Assembly: GCA_963691655.1 (NCBI GenBank)
Contig: OY829329.1
Coordinates: forward strand, 67,844,822-67,908,821
Reading direction: 5' to 3'
DNA: 64,000 nucleotides
Source: Toxonevra muliebris
Taxonomy: Eukaryota > Arthropoda > Insecta > Diptera > Pallopteridae
The number at the start of each line of letters is the position of its first letter. Position 1 is the stretch's first letter. Made by a program: the position numbers and the translations under genes. The notes beneath the pieces are model-generated. The model saw only the letters and a program-made list of their open reading frames with translations. It was not told where the DNA came from and ran no database searches. Shown piece by piece: positions 49,190 through 60,242 of the stretch.

Positions 49190-50480
49190 CGAAAATGAGT
49201 TCTCATCAGACCTTCACAGTGACATAGGATATGCTCTGCTGTTTCTTCCACCTCTTTACATATTCGGTAAATTGGTATAAAAAATCTTATAGGTCGCAGT
49301 ACTTGACTTTCGGGTCATCTCATTTTCCGATTTTTACATCTCCGACATGTGTCGTATTGTCGTATACCTAACTCTCGTATCTATACAGGTTTTCGCGGTG
49401 TTATACTGTTTTTGAGACTCAAAAACCGCATACCACGTTTTCTTGTAAAATACCGCGAAAAAATACTAAGAAAAAAAATGTAATTTTATAACGCTTCGAA
49501 ATTCAAATTTTTAAATCACAATGCAAAACGCCAGAGTGGCAATACGTCAACAATGGCAATACTTTGCGACTATACTTTTGATAGAAGTGGAAACTTTGAA
49601 GGCGATTCTGATCGTCAAATGTAATATCCATGCATTGATTTCTATATAATAAATACATATAAAGCCGAAATCGCTTCGTCAAATTTCTTCAAAAGACAAG
49701 TACAATACAACAACTACAGAAGGAGAAGGCGATTCAGATGATGGATAGTTTGTTTTCCTTGTTAATTTTCTTTGAATAAAATTGATACCCCAAAATATAC
49801 AGTTTTTTCAAATCACTCTACTATTTTTTAAAAATTTTTGGTACAAATATACAGTTTTTGGTCCAAAAAACGTATTACGTATACCCAAGGTGGATAAGTG
49901 TTTGTTGATTTTACAATGCCATGTCTAGCACCCATTTGATGTCTGCTTAAATTAAACAATTGCTTGGTACTGCATTGACAGATCTTTGTTATGAATGATT
50001 TAGCTTGGGGGGATTTCCCTTCAGTACTATAGCGAATTTAATATCCAGCCAATTACTTAATCAACTAAGTTTAAAAGAACTCCATGATATGAAGCAGAAT
50101 GGTTGTGATTCATTGATTTCACTGGGTAATCCTTTTTTTTAGGAATTTCGTCTGGCATTTCGTTGCCTACATACCACTTATGCCCTGGCACCCAAATGAG
50201 TTGTACTCTGTCTGTTGTGAGAGGCTAGACTGATAAGGAGCTATAAGCAGTCTCAAACTAATTTAGAGGTAATCTCGTCAGCACAGATTTGTTTTTATAC
50301 CCCTCTTAGGCATGCACCTCGGCTTGTAAAACTGAGTTACCTGTGCCTTTACCTACGCCTTTCCTTGAGTTACTTACGCTTTTCCTTCTGATTTTTCTGA
50401 TTCAGAGATGAGCTTCTTAATTGAAGTATAACTAGTAACTGTAATAGGTTTAGCAATGTATTCAATGCCGCAGAGGGCGT
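49190..50480 (-). pseudogene. RNase H-bearing LINE fragment split by a 0.6-kb insertion
   Basis: The minus strand reads VQLIWVPGHKWYVGNEMPDE at about 50150-50210 (RNase H signature with Gly-His and Asn-Glu...Asp-Glu kept). It continues into TWHCKINKHLST near 49900. The coding text resumes only near 49290 with RPIRFFIPIYRICKEVEETAEHILCHCEG (the Cys...Cys...His...Cys finger-like end, 49200-49285). The roughly 49330-49890 stretch between them has no LINE resemblance and is AT-rich, so it is probably a later insertion. The element is antisense to the host gene. Confidence 0.7.
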
Positions 50481-51927
50481 TGTTCATCCTCCAAACAAAT
50501 TTTCGAAATCAGTTAATATTTTCAGGTTCCAAAACGGTCTTGAATTTTTTTTTTTTTTAAATCCCACAGCTCTTCTATTTATTGGTATTTACATAACGCA
50601 AAAGGAATTTTCTAAATCGGATTCAAAAAAGAAGCGTCTCTAAAATCGAATTCAATTAAATTAGAAATACTCAGTTGTTATACCAAAAATATCACTAAAA
50701 ATACCTTAAATATATAGCTTAAAAAAATATAAAAATAAAAAGGAAAAAAGCTTAAAAAGTAATATAAAAACTTGCTAAAACTAAATACAATTTATCAACT
50801 GGATTTATATAAAATTTTATAAAAAATAAAAAAAATACCTCTAATACTTTTAAAAAGTAAATTTCTAAATCTAAATGTCTGCAGTATATGGAAAAACACC
50901 AATTGTTTTTTGTATTTGTTGTTGGTCGATGGCGTTTGTTGTTTTAAGAGGCAAATCTGTTTTGCGAACTCTTTTTCTATTTTTATTCTTTCTCCTCCAT
51001 ATTTTTATATAGATATATGTAAGTGTGAGTGTGTAGATGTAAAAACTCACTTGCATATGTAAACATTATTATATACATGCAAGCAAACTAACGAACCAAC
51101 GAACGAACGAATAAAAAAATAAAAAAAATAAATATGAGCTGACATAAGTTATTCAAGTGTTTCAACTCGAATGAAATGCGGATTTTCTACTATATAACAA
51201 ACAAACAAACAAACAACAGGAATAGAATATAGAAAAGTATGCAAGTAAAAACCTAAACAACAACAACAAGCTTCATACATACACTACACAGTCGATCCAC
51301 CGAAAAAAGAAAGGATTCATCTACGAAATTCCACTTAAAGTGGATTTATGCGTCTCTGCAACAACAACAACAAAAAAACAAAAAAAAAACAAACAAACAG
51401 AATCAACCAACAACAAACAAGCACCAGCAAGCAGGAACAACAAATCCACTACAACAACAGACTAAACTGAATCTAATACACTGACATACCACATACCAAA
51501 CGAATGGAAGCAGTGCTTTATACATTTATGTATGTGTGTGTGTATTAGGCCGGGGCGATTTGGCAACCGATACCGTACCGTCGAAATTATGATTCCTGAT
51601 ATGGGTGTACATAAAATGAATTTTGAGGCTCCGGAATTTGATTTTTATGTAAAATGTTCGTTTTTTATAGAGAAATTTTAAGACACTTGGAATTTTTGTA
51701 ATTATTTTTTCGGTGAAGATTGGGTTTTTTCGTACGAGAAGTGCATTTTTGTTATTTATTTTAACTCAGGCGTCCGATAGGGGGCGCTATCGAATATTTT
51801 TTCAAAATTTATTTTACGGTTTTGAGTGCTAATTTCATCCAAAAACACAAATTTTTCTTTATTTTCTTACTTCATTCATTTGTGACACTGTGTAACAGCA
51901 AAAATCGGACTGGCGATTTGACATGTA

Positions 51928-53207
51928 TTGGGAGTATAAACTCGTATTTTTTTTCGTAATTTGGACATTTATTGTGAAAAAGTGATTACAAATTTATTCT
52001 TTAAAGTATTGTCCATCGTTAGCCACAACCTTTTCCCCATCTTTCTGGTAGCATACGGATTCGGCGTCGAAAGAACTCCTCATCTTTTGAGTCTATCCAC
52101 GAATCCACCCATTTTTTGAGTTCTTCGAAAGAACGGAAGTGCTGTTCAGCCCGGCCATGTGTCATCGATCGGAACAAGTGGTAATCAGAAGGAGCAATGT
52201 CTGGAGAATACGGCGGTTGGGGTAGCACTTCCCATTTCAGCGTTTCCAAGTATGTTTTTACTTGCCTTGCAACATGCGGCCGAGCATTGTCGTGCTGAAG
52301 AATAACTTTGTCGTGTCTATTCTCATATTCTGGCCTCTTATCCTTTAATGCTCGGCTCAAACGCATCAATTGTAGTCGGTAGCGGTCACCAGTGATCGTT
52401 TCATTCGGTTTCAACAGCTCATAATACCTGACACCTTTCATATCCCACCAAATACACAGTATGAGCTTGGATCCATGGATGTTCGGCTTTGCCTTTGATG
52501 TTGATGCATGTCCGGGCGGTCCGCATGATTTTTTACGCTTTGGATTATCGTAACGTATCCACTTTTCATCGCCAGTCACAATACAATGCAGAAAACCCTT
52601 TCTTTTCTGTCGTTCAATCAGCAGTTCACATGTGAAAAATCGTCGTTCGACGTCTCTCGGCTTCAATTCGTACGGCACCCAATTTCCTTGTTTTTGAATC
52701 ATTCCCAATGCTTTTAATCGTTTAGAAATGGTTGATTGATCAACTCCTAAAGATTCTGCAAGATCTTGTTGCGTTTGACATGAATCTTCTTCGAGTAATG
52801 CCTTCAATTCTTCATCTTCGAACTTTTTCGGGCCGCCTGAACGTTCCCTGTCTTCAACATCAAAATCACCACTTTTGAAACGGGCATACCACACCTGACA
52901 CATTCTAACGTCTACAGCACAGTCAGGATAAGCTTCAGTGAGTAAACGATGTGCTTCAGTTGCGTTTTTCTTTAAATGGAAGAAGCTAATTAAAACTTCC
53001 CGCAAATGTTGTTTTGTTGGCACGAATTTCGACATTTTCAGCTATAGTAAAACACTTTTGTAAAATTATGAAAATTATTTGACAGATCAATTCTTATAGT
53101 ATTTTTGGCGCTCTTCGATATAGAATAGCTGTCAATGTCAAAAAAATGGCGCATATGATAGATATGAAGTTAGTCACAATTACGAGTTTATACATTCATA
53201 CTCCCAA
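51928..53207 (-). mobile_element. Mariner element (mauritiana type), copy 2
   Basis: The 1280-bp element has TA at 51926-51927 and 53208-53209. The end upstream of the transposase start (53207) carries the full inverted repeat TTGGGAGTATGAATGTATAA. The other end reads TTGGGAGTATAAACTCG and lacks 8 bases present in both ends of copy 1. That damaged repeat could prevent transposase binding or pairing of ends. The interior contains an almost complete transposase gene. Confidence 0.93.
52019..53035 (-). CDS. Mariner transposase, nearly full length, with C-terminal frameshift
   Basis: The 338-residue frame carries two helix-turn-helix regions in the N-terminal 110 residues (the second includes LAESLGVDQSTISKRLKALG), the linker WVPYEL, and a DD34D catalytic domain. 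First Asp is in TGDEKW (about residue 155), second in HDNARPH (about residue 250), third in YSPDIAPSDYHLF, 34 residues later. This is the mauritiana/Mos1 pattern; Mos1 is 345 residues. Compared with copy 1, one extra G in the run after the Arg-Trp codons (about 52035) shifts the last residues to GKGCG and a stop, losing about ten C-terminal residues. The start is the family MSKFVPTK. Without that shift the gene would be whole, so it is young. It would act in the nucleus by cut-and-paste at TA sites. No promoter was identified beyond the ITR region. Confidence 0.93.
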   Translation of the reverse strand: MSKFVPTKQHLREVLISFFHLKKNATEAHRLLTEAYPDCAVDVRMCQVWYARFKSGDFDVEDRERSGGPKKFEDEELKALLEEDSCQTQQDLAESLGVDQSTISKRLKALGMIQKQGNWVPYELKPRDVERRFFTCELLIERQKRKGFLHCIVTGDEKWIRYDNPKRKKSCGPPGHASTSKAKPNIHGSKLILCIWWDMKGVRYYELLKPNETITGDRYRLQLMRLSRALKDKRPEYENRHDKVILQHDNARPHVARQVKTYLETLKWEVLPQPPYSPDIAPSDYHLFRSMTHGRAEQHFRSFEELKKWVDSWIDSKDEEFFRRRIRMLPERWGKGCG

Positions 53208-55336
53208 TAGTTTTGAGTAATTTGGGGTCGCTGATTTTGAACCTGAAGACCATCACGTCAGGTCGAGATGACGGTACATGAAATCATGAAAATGGCTTTT
53301 ATAAGACTGTACCAGGATATTCTTAATTTATGTCCTATCGCTGTTGGTGTCTATAGAAAAATTGTTTAATAGAAAAAGAAGCACATTTTTTGTGAATTCT
53401 AAAATCTTCCATCTAAGCTCCATACCGCAAATTTTGGGAGTTTTTAAGTACAGTTTTTAACAATATTGCCTACAGGCTAAAGGAATGATAAAAGTATTAT
53501 AGTGTGTTTGAGAAAAAATTTGCTTATCAAAACGTATGGGGGGGGGGGGGGGGGTCCTAGAATATAAAAAAAAACCCTTATTTTTGGAAAAATTACCTCA
53601 CAAGGTATGACCAGTCCAGACCAGAGAATTATAAAAATTTTTTTTTTTTTTCAAGGGTTGATTTTTTGAAAAATGTTGGATCTAGATAATTTTGACCTTC
53701 GGTGACCCCAACCACTTTTCGATGTGGAATATTTTTTACCAAAACCTAAATGATAAGTTTTGCGATCGTTTACCCGGTATAGTCATATATCGTATAGAGG
53801 CTTCATCTAACACCCCAAAGGGCGGGTAAGAAGGGTTGGTGGAGTGTTTCTGTCTCAGTAATTTTTTCCTCCCTTCTATAATAAACAACTTTATCTTAGC
53901 TATGAGGCATGTATAAAGTAAAATAAAAAAAAAATTTATATTGGTCCCTCGTATACTACAATTATGGGTTTCGGCCCCCATATAGGGGATCTTAGAAGTG
54001 ATAGAGAAAATCTGAGTACAGGGTCGGATTCAGCGACCCCCAAATTACCTTTAAAAACTTATCCATTCGACATTTGAAATTTACTGTTGCACTGTGTAAT
54101 TACAAAACTTTCAAGTGCCTTGAAAATTCTATAAAAATCAAATTTCGGAGCCTCGAAATTTATTTTGCACCTACGTCATAAAAGAATTTTTTGTTCGTCA
54201 CGACAAGAGAAATCATAATTTCGAAGGCGCGGTATCGAAAATTTGTATTCCATACAAATCGCCCCGGCCTAATGTGTGTATGTATAGATATGTAGAAAAA
54301 AAAGAAAGAAAAAAAAAACTGAAGTGGATAAACTCATCTGCAATTTGTTTACTTTCGACATTTTGAAATTTACTAAAATGGGTTATTTTTGAAGCTTAGC
54401 ATAATAATAATAAAAAATTTGCATACAATATTTGAAGCCAGCAGTAACAGTAGCAGTAAACAGTCAACATCAAAATGGGTTTACTATTTTGAAGGAATAC
54501 ATATTCACACACACACATGCATACATACATTGAAACACAAACACATTTCTATAGCTGCATGCGCATATGTTTATACAGAGAGTGAGTTGGTATAGTAGAA
54601 GAAAAGGATAAAGATATTTACGCATCCACACACACACACACACACACATACACACACTTACAGCCACACATACTTTACATTTGACAAATGGAAATGAAAA
54701 TTGAAAACTAAAAGCTAACGCACGCTGTACTCTTTCGTATAAATGGATTGACAATGAAATTCTCTTCTAGCAAACAAAAAAAAAAAAAGAAGAAAATAAT
54801 AATAATGCATACTGAATGTTTTCTTACTGTGTCCCTTGTTCAACTCCCCTTCTCCCCTCTCTCTCTCGCTCTTTCTCGCTCTTTCTTTAACTCTCTCTCC
54901 CTCTCTTCCTCTCTCTCTCTTTCTGTCTCTCTCTGTTGCTTTCACTATCCTTCGGAATACCACTGAGTATTTTAAGTTCAAATTATGCAAAATTTAAGCA
55001 TAAAAGATTTTATTCTTCCCAAATAAATAAAATGTTAAAGAGTTGTTAAAAGGATTTCTTATTTATTATATGCATTTGCATGTACAATTTGAGATTATTT
55101 AGTTTTTGTTGCTGCTGCTCGATTTGTAAAATTTGTAAAATTTATTGCTATAAGGACATCATCAGCATCATCATTATCATCACAAATGCATGTAGTACTT
55201 CAAATCTTTTATACTTACGAAATCTTCTCTGCATATATTTTAAATATTAAATTAATAATCCTTTTTATTTATATGTTCTTTTTGCTTCTGCTTCTACTTC
55301 TGCTTCGTTTTTGAACTTTTTTTTTATACTTGTGTG

Positions 55337-56391
55337 CAGGACTGCAGCCAGAAATTTTTTTAGTGGGGGGGGGAGGTTTTCATTCGAAGAAAATATTCAT
55401 AAATAATTTTTATCAAACTGATTTTTAAATACAATTAATTAAATCAATGATATATTTGATGGACCCTATAAAATTAAAATTTTAGGAAAAATTTTCCGAT
55501 TTTTTTTATTCTTAACCTCAAAAAAAAAATGACCAAAAGAGACAAAAAATTTCCAGAATAATCAAATTAAATTTTTTCAAATAAATATTATTCAATGTGC
55601 ATCTAATGCATTTTTTTTTTATCGAGAGAGACATAATTTCATTGTCTCATTGACTTCCCACTACTGATGCTGTACCCAACCTCAAAAAAATTACCAAAAA
55701 TAGTAGAGGCTCATTTTTTTCAAATGATCATCATTGGGAATTTGAGCCATTATCAATGATAAGGAACCCGGATGAGGTTGGCTTATATTTCCTAAATTCG
55801 TGAAGTCACAGCATTGAAAGAGATCTTTCTAGTCGTGGTGCTCTGAGCACTAATGCGTTATAAAATTTATTTTAAGATGGGTTTTGCTAATAAGATGGAG
55901 TTTTTGCGAAAGAATTTTTCACGTTGAACACGAATCTGAAGTCAAAAATTTGCCATCACGTCACGTTTTAGAAAAAAAAATGGGGTTCAAGCTAGTCTTA
56001 TTTTACAAGGATCCGATAACTTTTTCTATTTTTATTAATATTTAAACTTTTCAAACTGATTCAGGACAAAACCTTAAATTAAAAACAGTTACTGACCTAG
56101 AAAAACCATGAATGCAGGAGTGCTCAGTATCACCTTCTCTTTTTGAATCCGTAGTCAAACCTTATGTCGAAGAAAACAAATCGGATTTGATCGCTTAGTG
56201 TAACTAAGATTTCAGATTTATTTTTTATATTTGACTTTTTAGAAAAAAAAAACCGATGGAAGTAAAAAATATCGTTAATTAGATTTTGTTTTGACTTTTT
56301 CTCCATCCATTGGCAATTAATCTAAAAAATTAGAAAAAGGTTTCCACGGGGGGGTCTGAACCCTCAAAACCCCCCCCTAAATACGGCCTTG
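55337..56391 (+). mobile_element. Non-autonomous hAT-like element, copy A
   Basis: It starts CAGGACTGCAGCCAG and ends with the inverse of CAAGGCCGTATTTAGG, both running into G-rich tracts (C-rich at the right end). The flanks CTTGTGTG (55329-55336) and CTTGTATG (56392-56399) form an 8-base target duplication with one mismatch. An 8-base duplication and ends starting CA are the hAT pattern. No transposase frame is visible. A second copy lies in inverse orientation from 56839. Confidence 0.7.
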
Positions 56392-57574
56392 CTTGTATGT
56401 ATAATGAAAATTGTGTAATTCGAAAAGCTTTTAAAAAATTAGCAGTTAATAAAAATATCAATTGATTTATGCATGGATATTAGTTAAACAGAAATGAACT
56501 ACTTGCAATTTGCGAAATGCTAATGAGTTCAGGAAATGGAGGAAATGGTTTGTTTTTTTTTTAGATTTTATAAAAAAAAATTCAACTACAAAAATAATGA
56601 GATTTTAAGAAAGGTGAATATAAAATGTTTTGAACTCAAATTGAAAAAAAAATCTCCATTTATAAATTTACATATTGATCTGAATGAATACAAAAGCATT
56701 TCATTTGCTTTATTCATGCATTGTAGGATGTGACTATTTTGCATAGTGAAGCTTCAAAAATCTTTAGTTACTAATCTCAAAAAGTTACAAATTTTATATT
56801 CAGAAAGAGTAAAATGTGAAATCATTTTGACTTGAATGCAAGGCCGTATTTAGGGGGGGGAGGGGGGTGGGGAAGTTTTGGGGATTCTGCCCCACCTCCC
56901 CACTCCCCCTCCCGAAATGTTGAAATTTTCTTCTAATTTGTGACATTAATTGCCAGTGGATGGGAAAAAATTCAAAATAAAATCTTTTGAACGATTTTTA
57001 AATATTTTTACTTTCATCTTATTTTCTAAAAATTCAAACATAAAAAAATAAATTTGAAATCTTAGTTTTTTTCTCTGGCATGAGTAATCTTCATGCATTC
57101 ATACTTTTTCTACGTCAGTAACTGTTTTTTGATTTAAAGTTTCGTCTTGAAACAGTTTGAAAAGTGTAAAAATTAATTTTAAAAAAATAGAAAAAGTCAG
57201 CGGATCCTTGTAAAATTCTTCTTATTTAAAAGGCAATACAAAGCAATATTACAGATGGGTTTCAGGAGACAATCTTAAAATGTATTTAATTCTTTAACCC
57301 ATTATTGCTCAGAGCACCCCGACTCGGAAGTTCTCTTTTAAAGCTGTGACTACACGAATTTAGGGGATATATGCCAACCTCATCCGATTTCCTCATCATT
57401 GATAGTAACCCAAATTCCCACTGATAATAATTTGAAAAAATTAGAGCGTCTGAGTATTTTTGTGATTTTTGGTCATTTTTTGAGCTTGGATACATCATCT
57501 GTAATGGCATGAGTAATCGTAATTATGTCCTTCCCGATTAAAAAAAAATGCATTGGATTCCATATTGAATAATA

Positions 57575-58888
57575 AAGCGCGGTTCACGCAAAATTGGCAC
57601 GCAGGAAAGTTGCTGTATCTTTTTAACCAGAACACTCAAAATAACAAATAATGCATTAAATGATAAGTTTAATATTGTGTTTTAATACTATAATATTAAA
57701 AGATTTAACTTTCTTTGTTGTGCAAAAAGTTCCAGGTATTCCTTTTAATGGACCCCATCAACCTTTGAACATTCGCTCTGGATACTTTTGCGGCTATTTG
57801 GTTCCATTTTAGTAACATTGAATTTACATTTTTGACAATACCTGCATTTTTCTTCAACCTTTATTTTGTAATAGCCCAGTATTTTTCGATCGGTCGAAGC
57901 TGGGGGCAATTGGGTGGATTCATATATTTGGGCACTACAACTACTCTACTTTATTTGTCTGATACCAATCCATGGTTTTCTTAGAGTAGTGGCAACTGGC
58001 TAAATCAGGCCAAAACTTCACTAGCGAATGGTGGTGACGAACAAATGGCAATAGTCGTTTCGAAAGGCACTCTTTGATGTAAATATCAAATGTCATAGAA
58101 GAGGATGTCACAAATGCCCGGGATTTGAGACCACAGTTGCAAATAGCCTGCCACACCATTGCTTTCTTTGCAAATTTATCTATTTTTATGTACTTGAATT
58201 TTGAGGGTACATTACCACGATTCGTTGTCATATAAAATTTTTGACCTGGAAGCTGTTTAAGATCAAATTTTACGTATGATTCGTCATCCACAATAATGCA
58301 TCCATTGAATTTGGGTCAAAACATTATTATAAAGAAGACGAGCACGTTTTTTGGCCAGCAAATTCTGTTTGTCTGTTCTATTTGGATATTTTATAGCACG
58401 ATAGCAGTTTAGCCCAGCTTTTATGCGTATTCGTCTAGCAGTACTTTTGCTGGTATTGAATTTTTTGGCACGATCGCTATCCGATAGTCCGGGATTGCTT
58501 TTGATGGACCTTAAGATCTTTGCATTTAATTTTAGGTTGGTGGTTCCCGTTTTGTTCACAACTTTTTTAGCTCTTTCAACACTAAGAGTTTCTTTATATC
58601 GTTTTATAACTCTACATTCCGTTCTTTTGGAGATATTCAACACATTCAACACTTCTTTGAACCAAACCACGACGGATTTTGAATAAATTTGTTCACAATC
58701 AATTTTCTATTTGCAGCTTCCATTGTGCACACAGTCACCAACTTGCGATCAATTAATATGAAAAATATATCAACTAACGGTAACGGTATTGTAAAGAAAT
58801 CCCAGTAAAAAATTTGTTGTTCTTGTGGCTAGGGGCGACGTGGTGACCACAACAAAGCGTGCCAATTTGGCATGAACCGCGTTTTTTT
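57575..58888 (-). mobile_element. Tc1/mariner-superfamily element nested in hAT-like copy B
   Basis: Inverted ends of 25 bases match with two mismatches: CGCGGTTCACGCAAAATT at 57578 and, inverse, CGCGGTTCATGCCAAATT ending at 58881. TA occurs just outside at both sides (about 57573 and 58889), consistent with TA target use. The interior encodes a broken transposase on the minus strand. The outermost bases are uncertain because of A/T runs. Confidence 0.8.
57941..58670 (-). pseudogene. Tc1-like transposase, broken
   Basis: Two overlapping minus-strand frames cover most of the protein. The N-terminal one (58284-58670) has paired helix-turn-helix features: VERAKKVVNKTGTT, LSDSDRAKKFNTSKSTARRI (a typical Tc1-type recognition segment) and KKRARLLYN. 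A frameshift follows at about 58284-58291. The second frame (57941-58291) begins MDDESYVKFDLKQLPGQ with the first catalytic Asp, then AMVWQAICNCGLKS and VKFWPDLASCHYSKKTMDWY with the second catalytic Asp. The third acidic motif is expected in the following 200 bases but is not in an open frame; YWAI-type remnants are seen near 57870. Inactive as it stands. Confidence 0.85.
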
Positions 58889-60167
58889 TATTTGTAAAAA
58901 TTTAAATCGATATTCTATGAATTTTTTTTGGTCATTTTTGATCATTTTTAGATTAAGATTACAGAGACTCGGAAACAAAAATTTTTCCTAAAGTTTCAAA
59001 AAATTTATCAATTTTTGTTTCTTGTCTGAAAATGAATAAAAATTACCTAAAATGGAGGTTAGTCTCTTTTCCTCCCATATTTTTATTTGAAACCACCATA
59101 TTCCCCCCCTCCCTCCCCTTTCTTGGTTAAAATTTGGACCTGGGGTATCGATAGAGCATACCTACAAATAGTTGGCGTATATTCCCCAAATTATCAAATT
59201 ATGAAGAGACCTTTCGAATCGAGTTGCTCTGAGCATTAATGGGTTAATTAAAAAGGATATTATCATATATAAGTCGTCGTTCTTCATTAACTTAATTTTC
59301 TACTGTTCGGTTGGGTCCATCCAATGCATCATCGTATTTAATTGATTCTATTTAAATATCAATTTAATAAAAATTATTTATGAATATTTTCTTCAAATGA
59401 AATCCCCCTCCCCAGCCTCGCCAAAAATCTCTCATCAAGTGAATGGTAGAAAGCTCCTTTTGTTTCAAGCTTTCAATTTCATTCAACTTCAAACAATCTC
59501 CAGTAAAAGCAATATGGGCATTAAGCAAAAGTAAATCAAAAAAAGTAAAAGACTGGAAAATTTTATATTCAAAAAAAAAAGAAATAAAAATAAAATAATA
59601 AATAAATCCTTTTTGCCATACTTTCTTCCATTTGTACATATGTATGTATTTCATGCATTATTCTGAGGGTTATGCATGCGACTAATATGCGCTGAAGCTC
59701 TACAAACTATTTATCTAAAGCTAATCCCAATAATATCTGAACAGCTTCTAATTAAATAATAAATTTATGATAGAAAGTACCAAAAATGCTGGCTCACTTT
59801 CATTTTCATATTGATTCAAAAAGATTTTTAATTAAAATTTATCTTTTATTTAAAAATTTCATTATCACAAAATCTGTTTTAAAGAATTTTATTTCGCTTT
59901 TGAATATCCATTCATTTTACTATTAAAATTACCATCAAAAAACTTTCTTTAGCTTATAATGAAAAATAAATTACAATCTACGGAATGTTATTGAGTTCAA
60001 GCAAACTTGGCTGCTGCTTGGTGATTTTTAGGGCATTATTCTTATTTGAAAGATGGGATGACCCGAAAGTCAGCCAGGCACTGCAACCTATAAAATCTAT
60101 TGTACCAAAGCCCCAAGTTATGAAAGAAAGAAAGGAAGAGAGAAAGAAAGATAGATAAGAAACCATA

Positions 60168-60242
60168 CCCAAGCCGGGAACCGAACTCGGTTCTCCAGAG
60201 ACAAGAGTCTGGCATGCTGCCGTTAGACCACAGTGGCGTTGG
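60168..60242 (-). mobile_element. tRNA-derived SINE head
   Basis: The minus strand reads CACTGTGGTCTAACGGCAGC (A-box region), CCAGACTCTTGTCTCTGG (a paired anticodon-like arm, but with an 8-base loop) and GAGTTCGGTTCCCGGC (B-box). A CTTTCTTTCTTTC-type tract and a body follow to about 60050. The body segment TATAGGTTGCAGTGCCTGG...ACTTTCGGGTCATC is also found, in inverse orientation relative to the tRNA head, near 49285-49330. The acceptor ends do not pair, so I do not call a functional tRNA. Confidence 0.5.

Larger units (their letters stand above)
51548..54269. mobile_element. Long-TIR DNA element inserted in a TG microsatellite, carrying a nested mariner
   Basis: Outer ends are GGCCGGGGCGATTTG (51548-51562) and its exact inverse (54255-54269). 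The inverted similarity continues, imperfectly, for about 180 bases on each side. Shared landmarks include TCGAAATTATGATT and GAGGCTCCG(G/A)AATTTGATTTTTAT. TA lies directly outside both ends, and the flanking DNA is a TGTGTA microsatellite on both sides. The mariner at 51928-53207 sits inside; without it the element would be about 1.44 kb. No transposase of its own was seen, so it is non-autonomous. The TA flank suggests Tc1/mariner or a TWA-target superfamily, not settled. Confidence 0.75.
56839..59430 (-). mobile_element. Non-autonomous hAT-like element, copy B (inverse), rearranged
   Basis: From CAAGGCCGTATTTAGG at 56839 the sequence is the inverse of copy A. Landmarks are AATTGCCAGTGGATGGG, CAGCGGATCCTTGTAAAA, GCCAACCTCATCCGA and GCTCAGAGCACC. 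The match breaks at 57575 where a Tc1-like element is inserted, and resumes after 58888. Near 59095-59245 there is an extra piece (GCTCTGAGCATTAATGGGTTAA) in the orientation of copy A, so a third partial copy seems nested. The far end matches copy A through ATGAAATCCCCCTCC at about 59396. The exact right terminus and target duplication are not clear. Confidence 0.65.
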
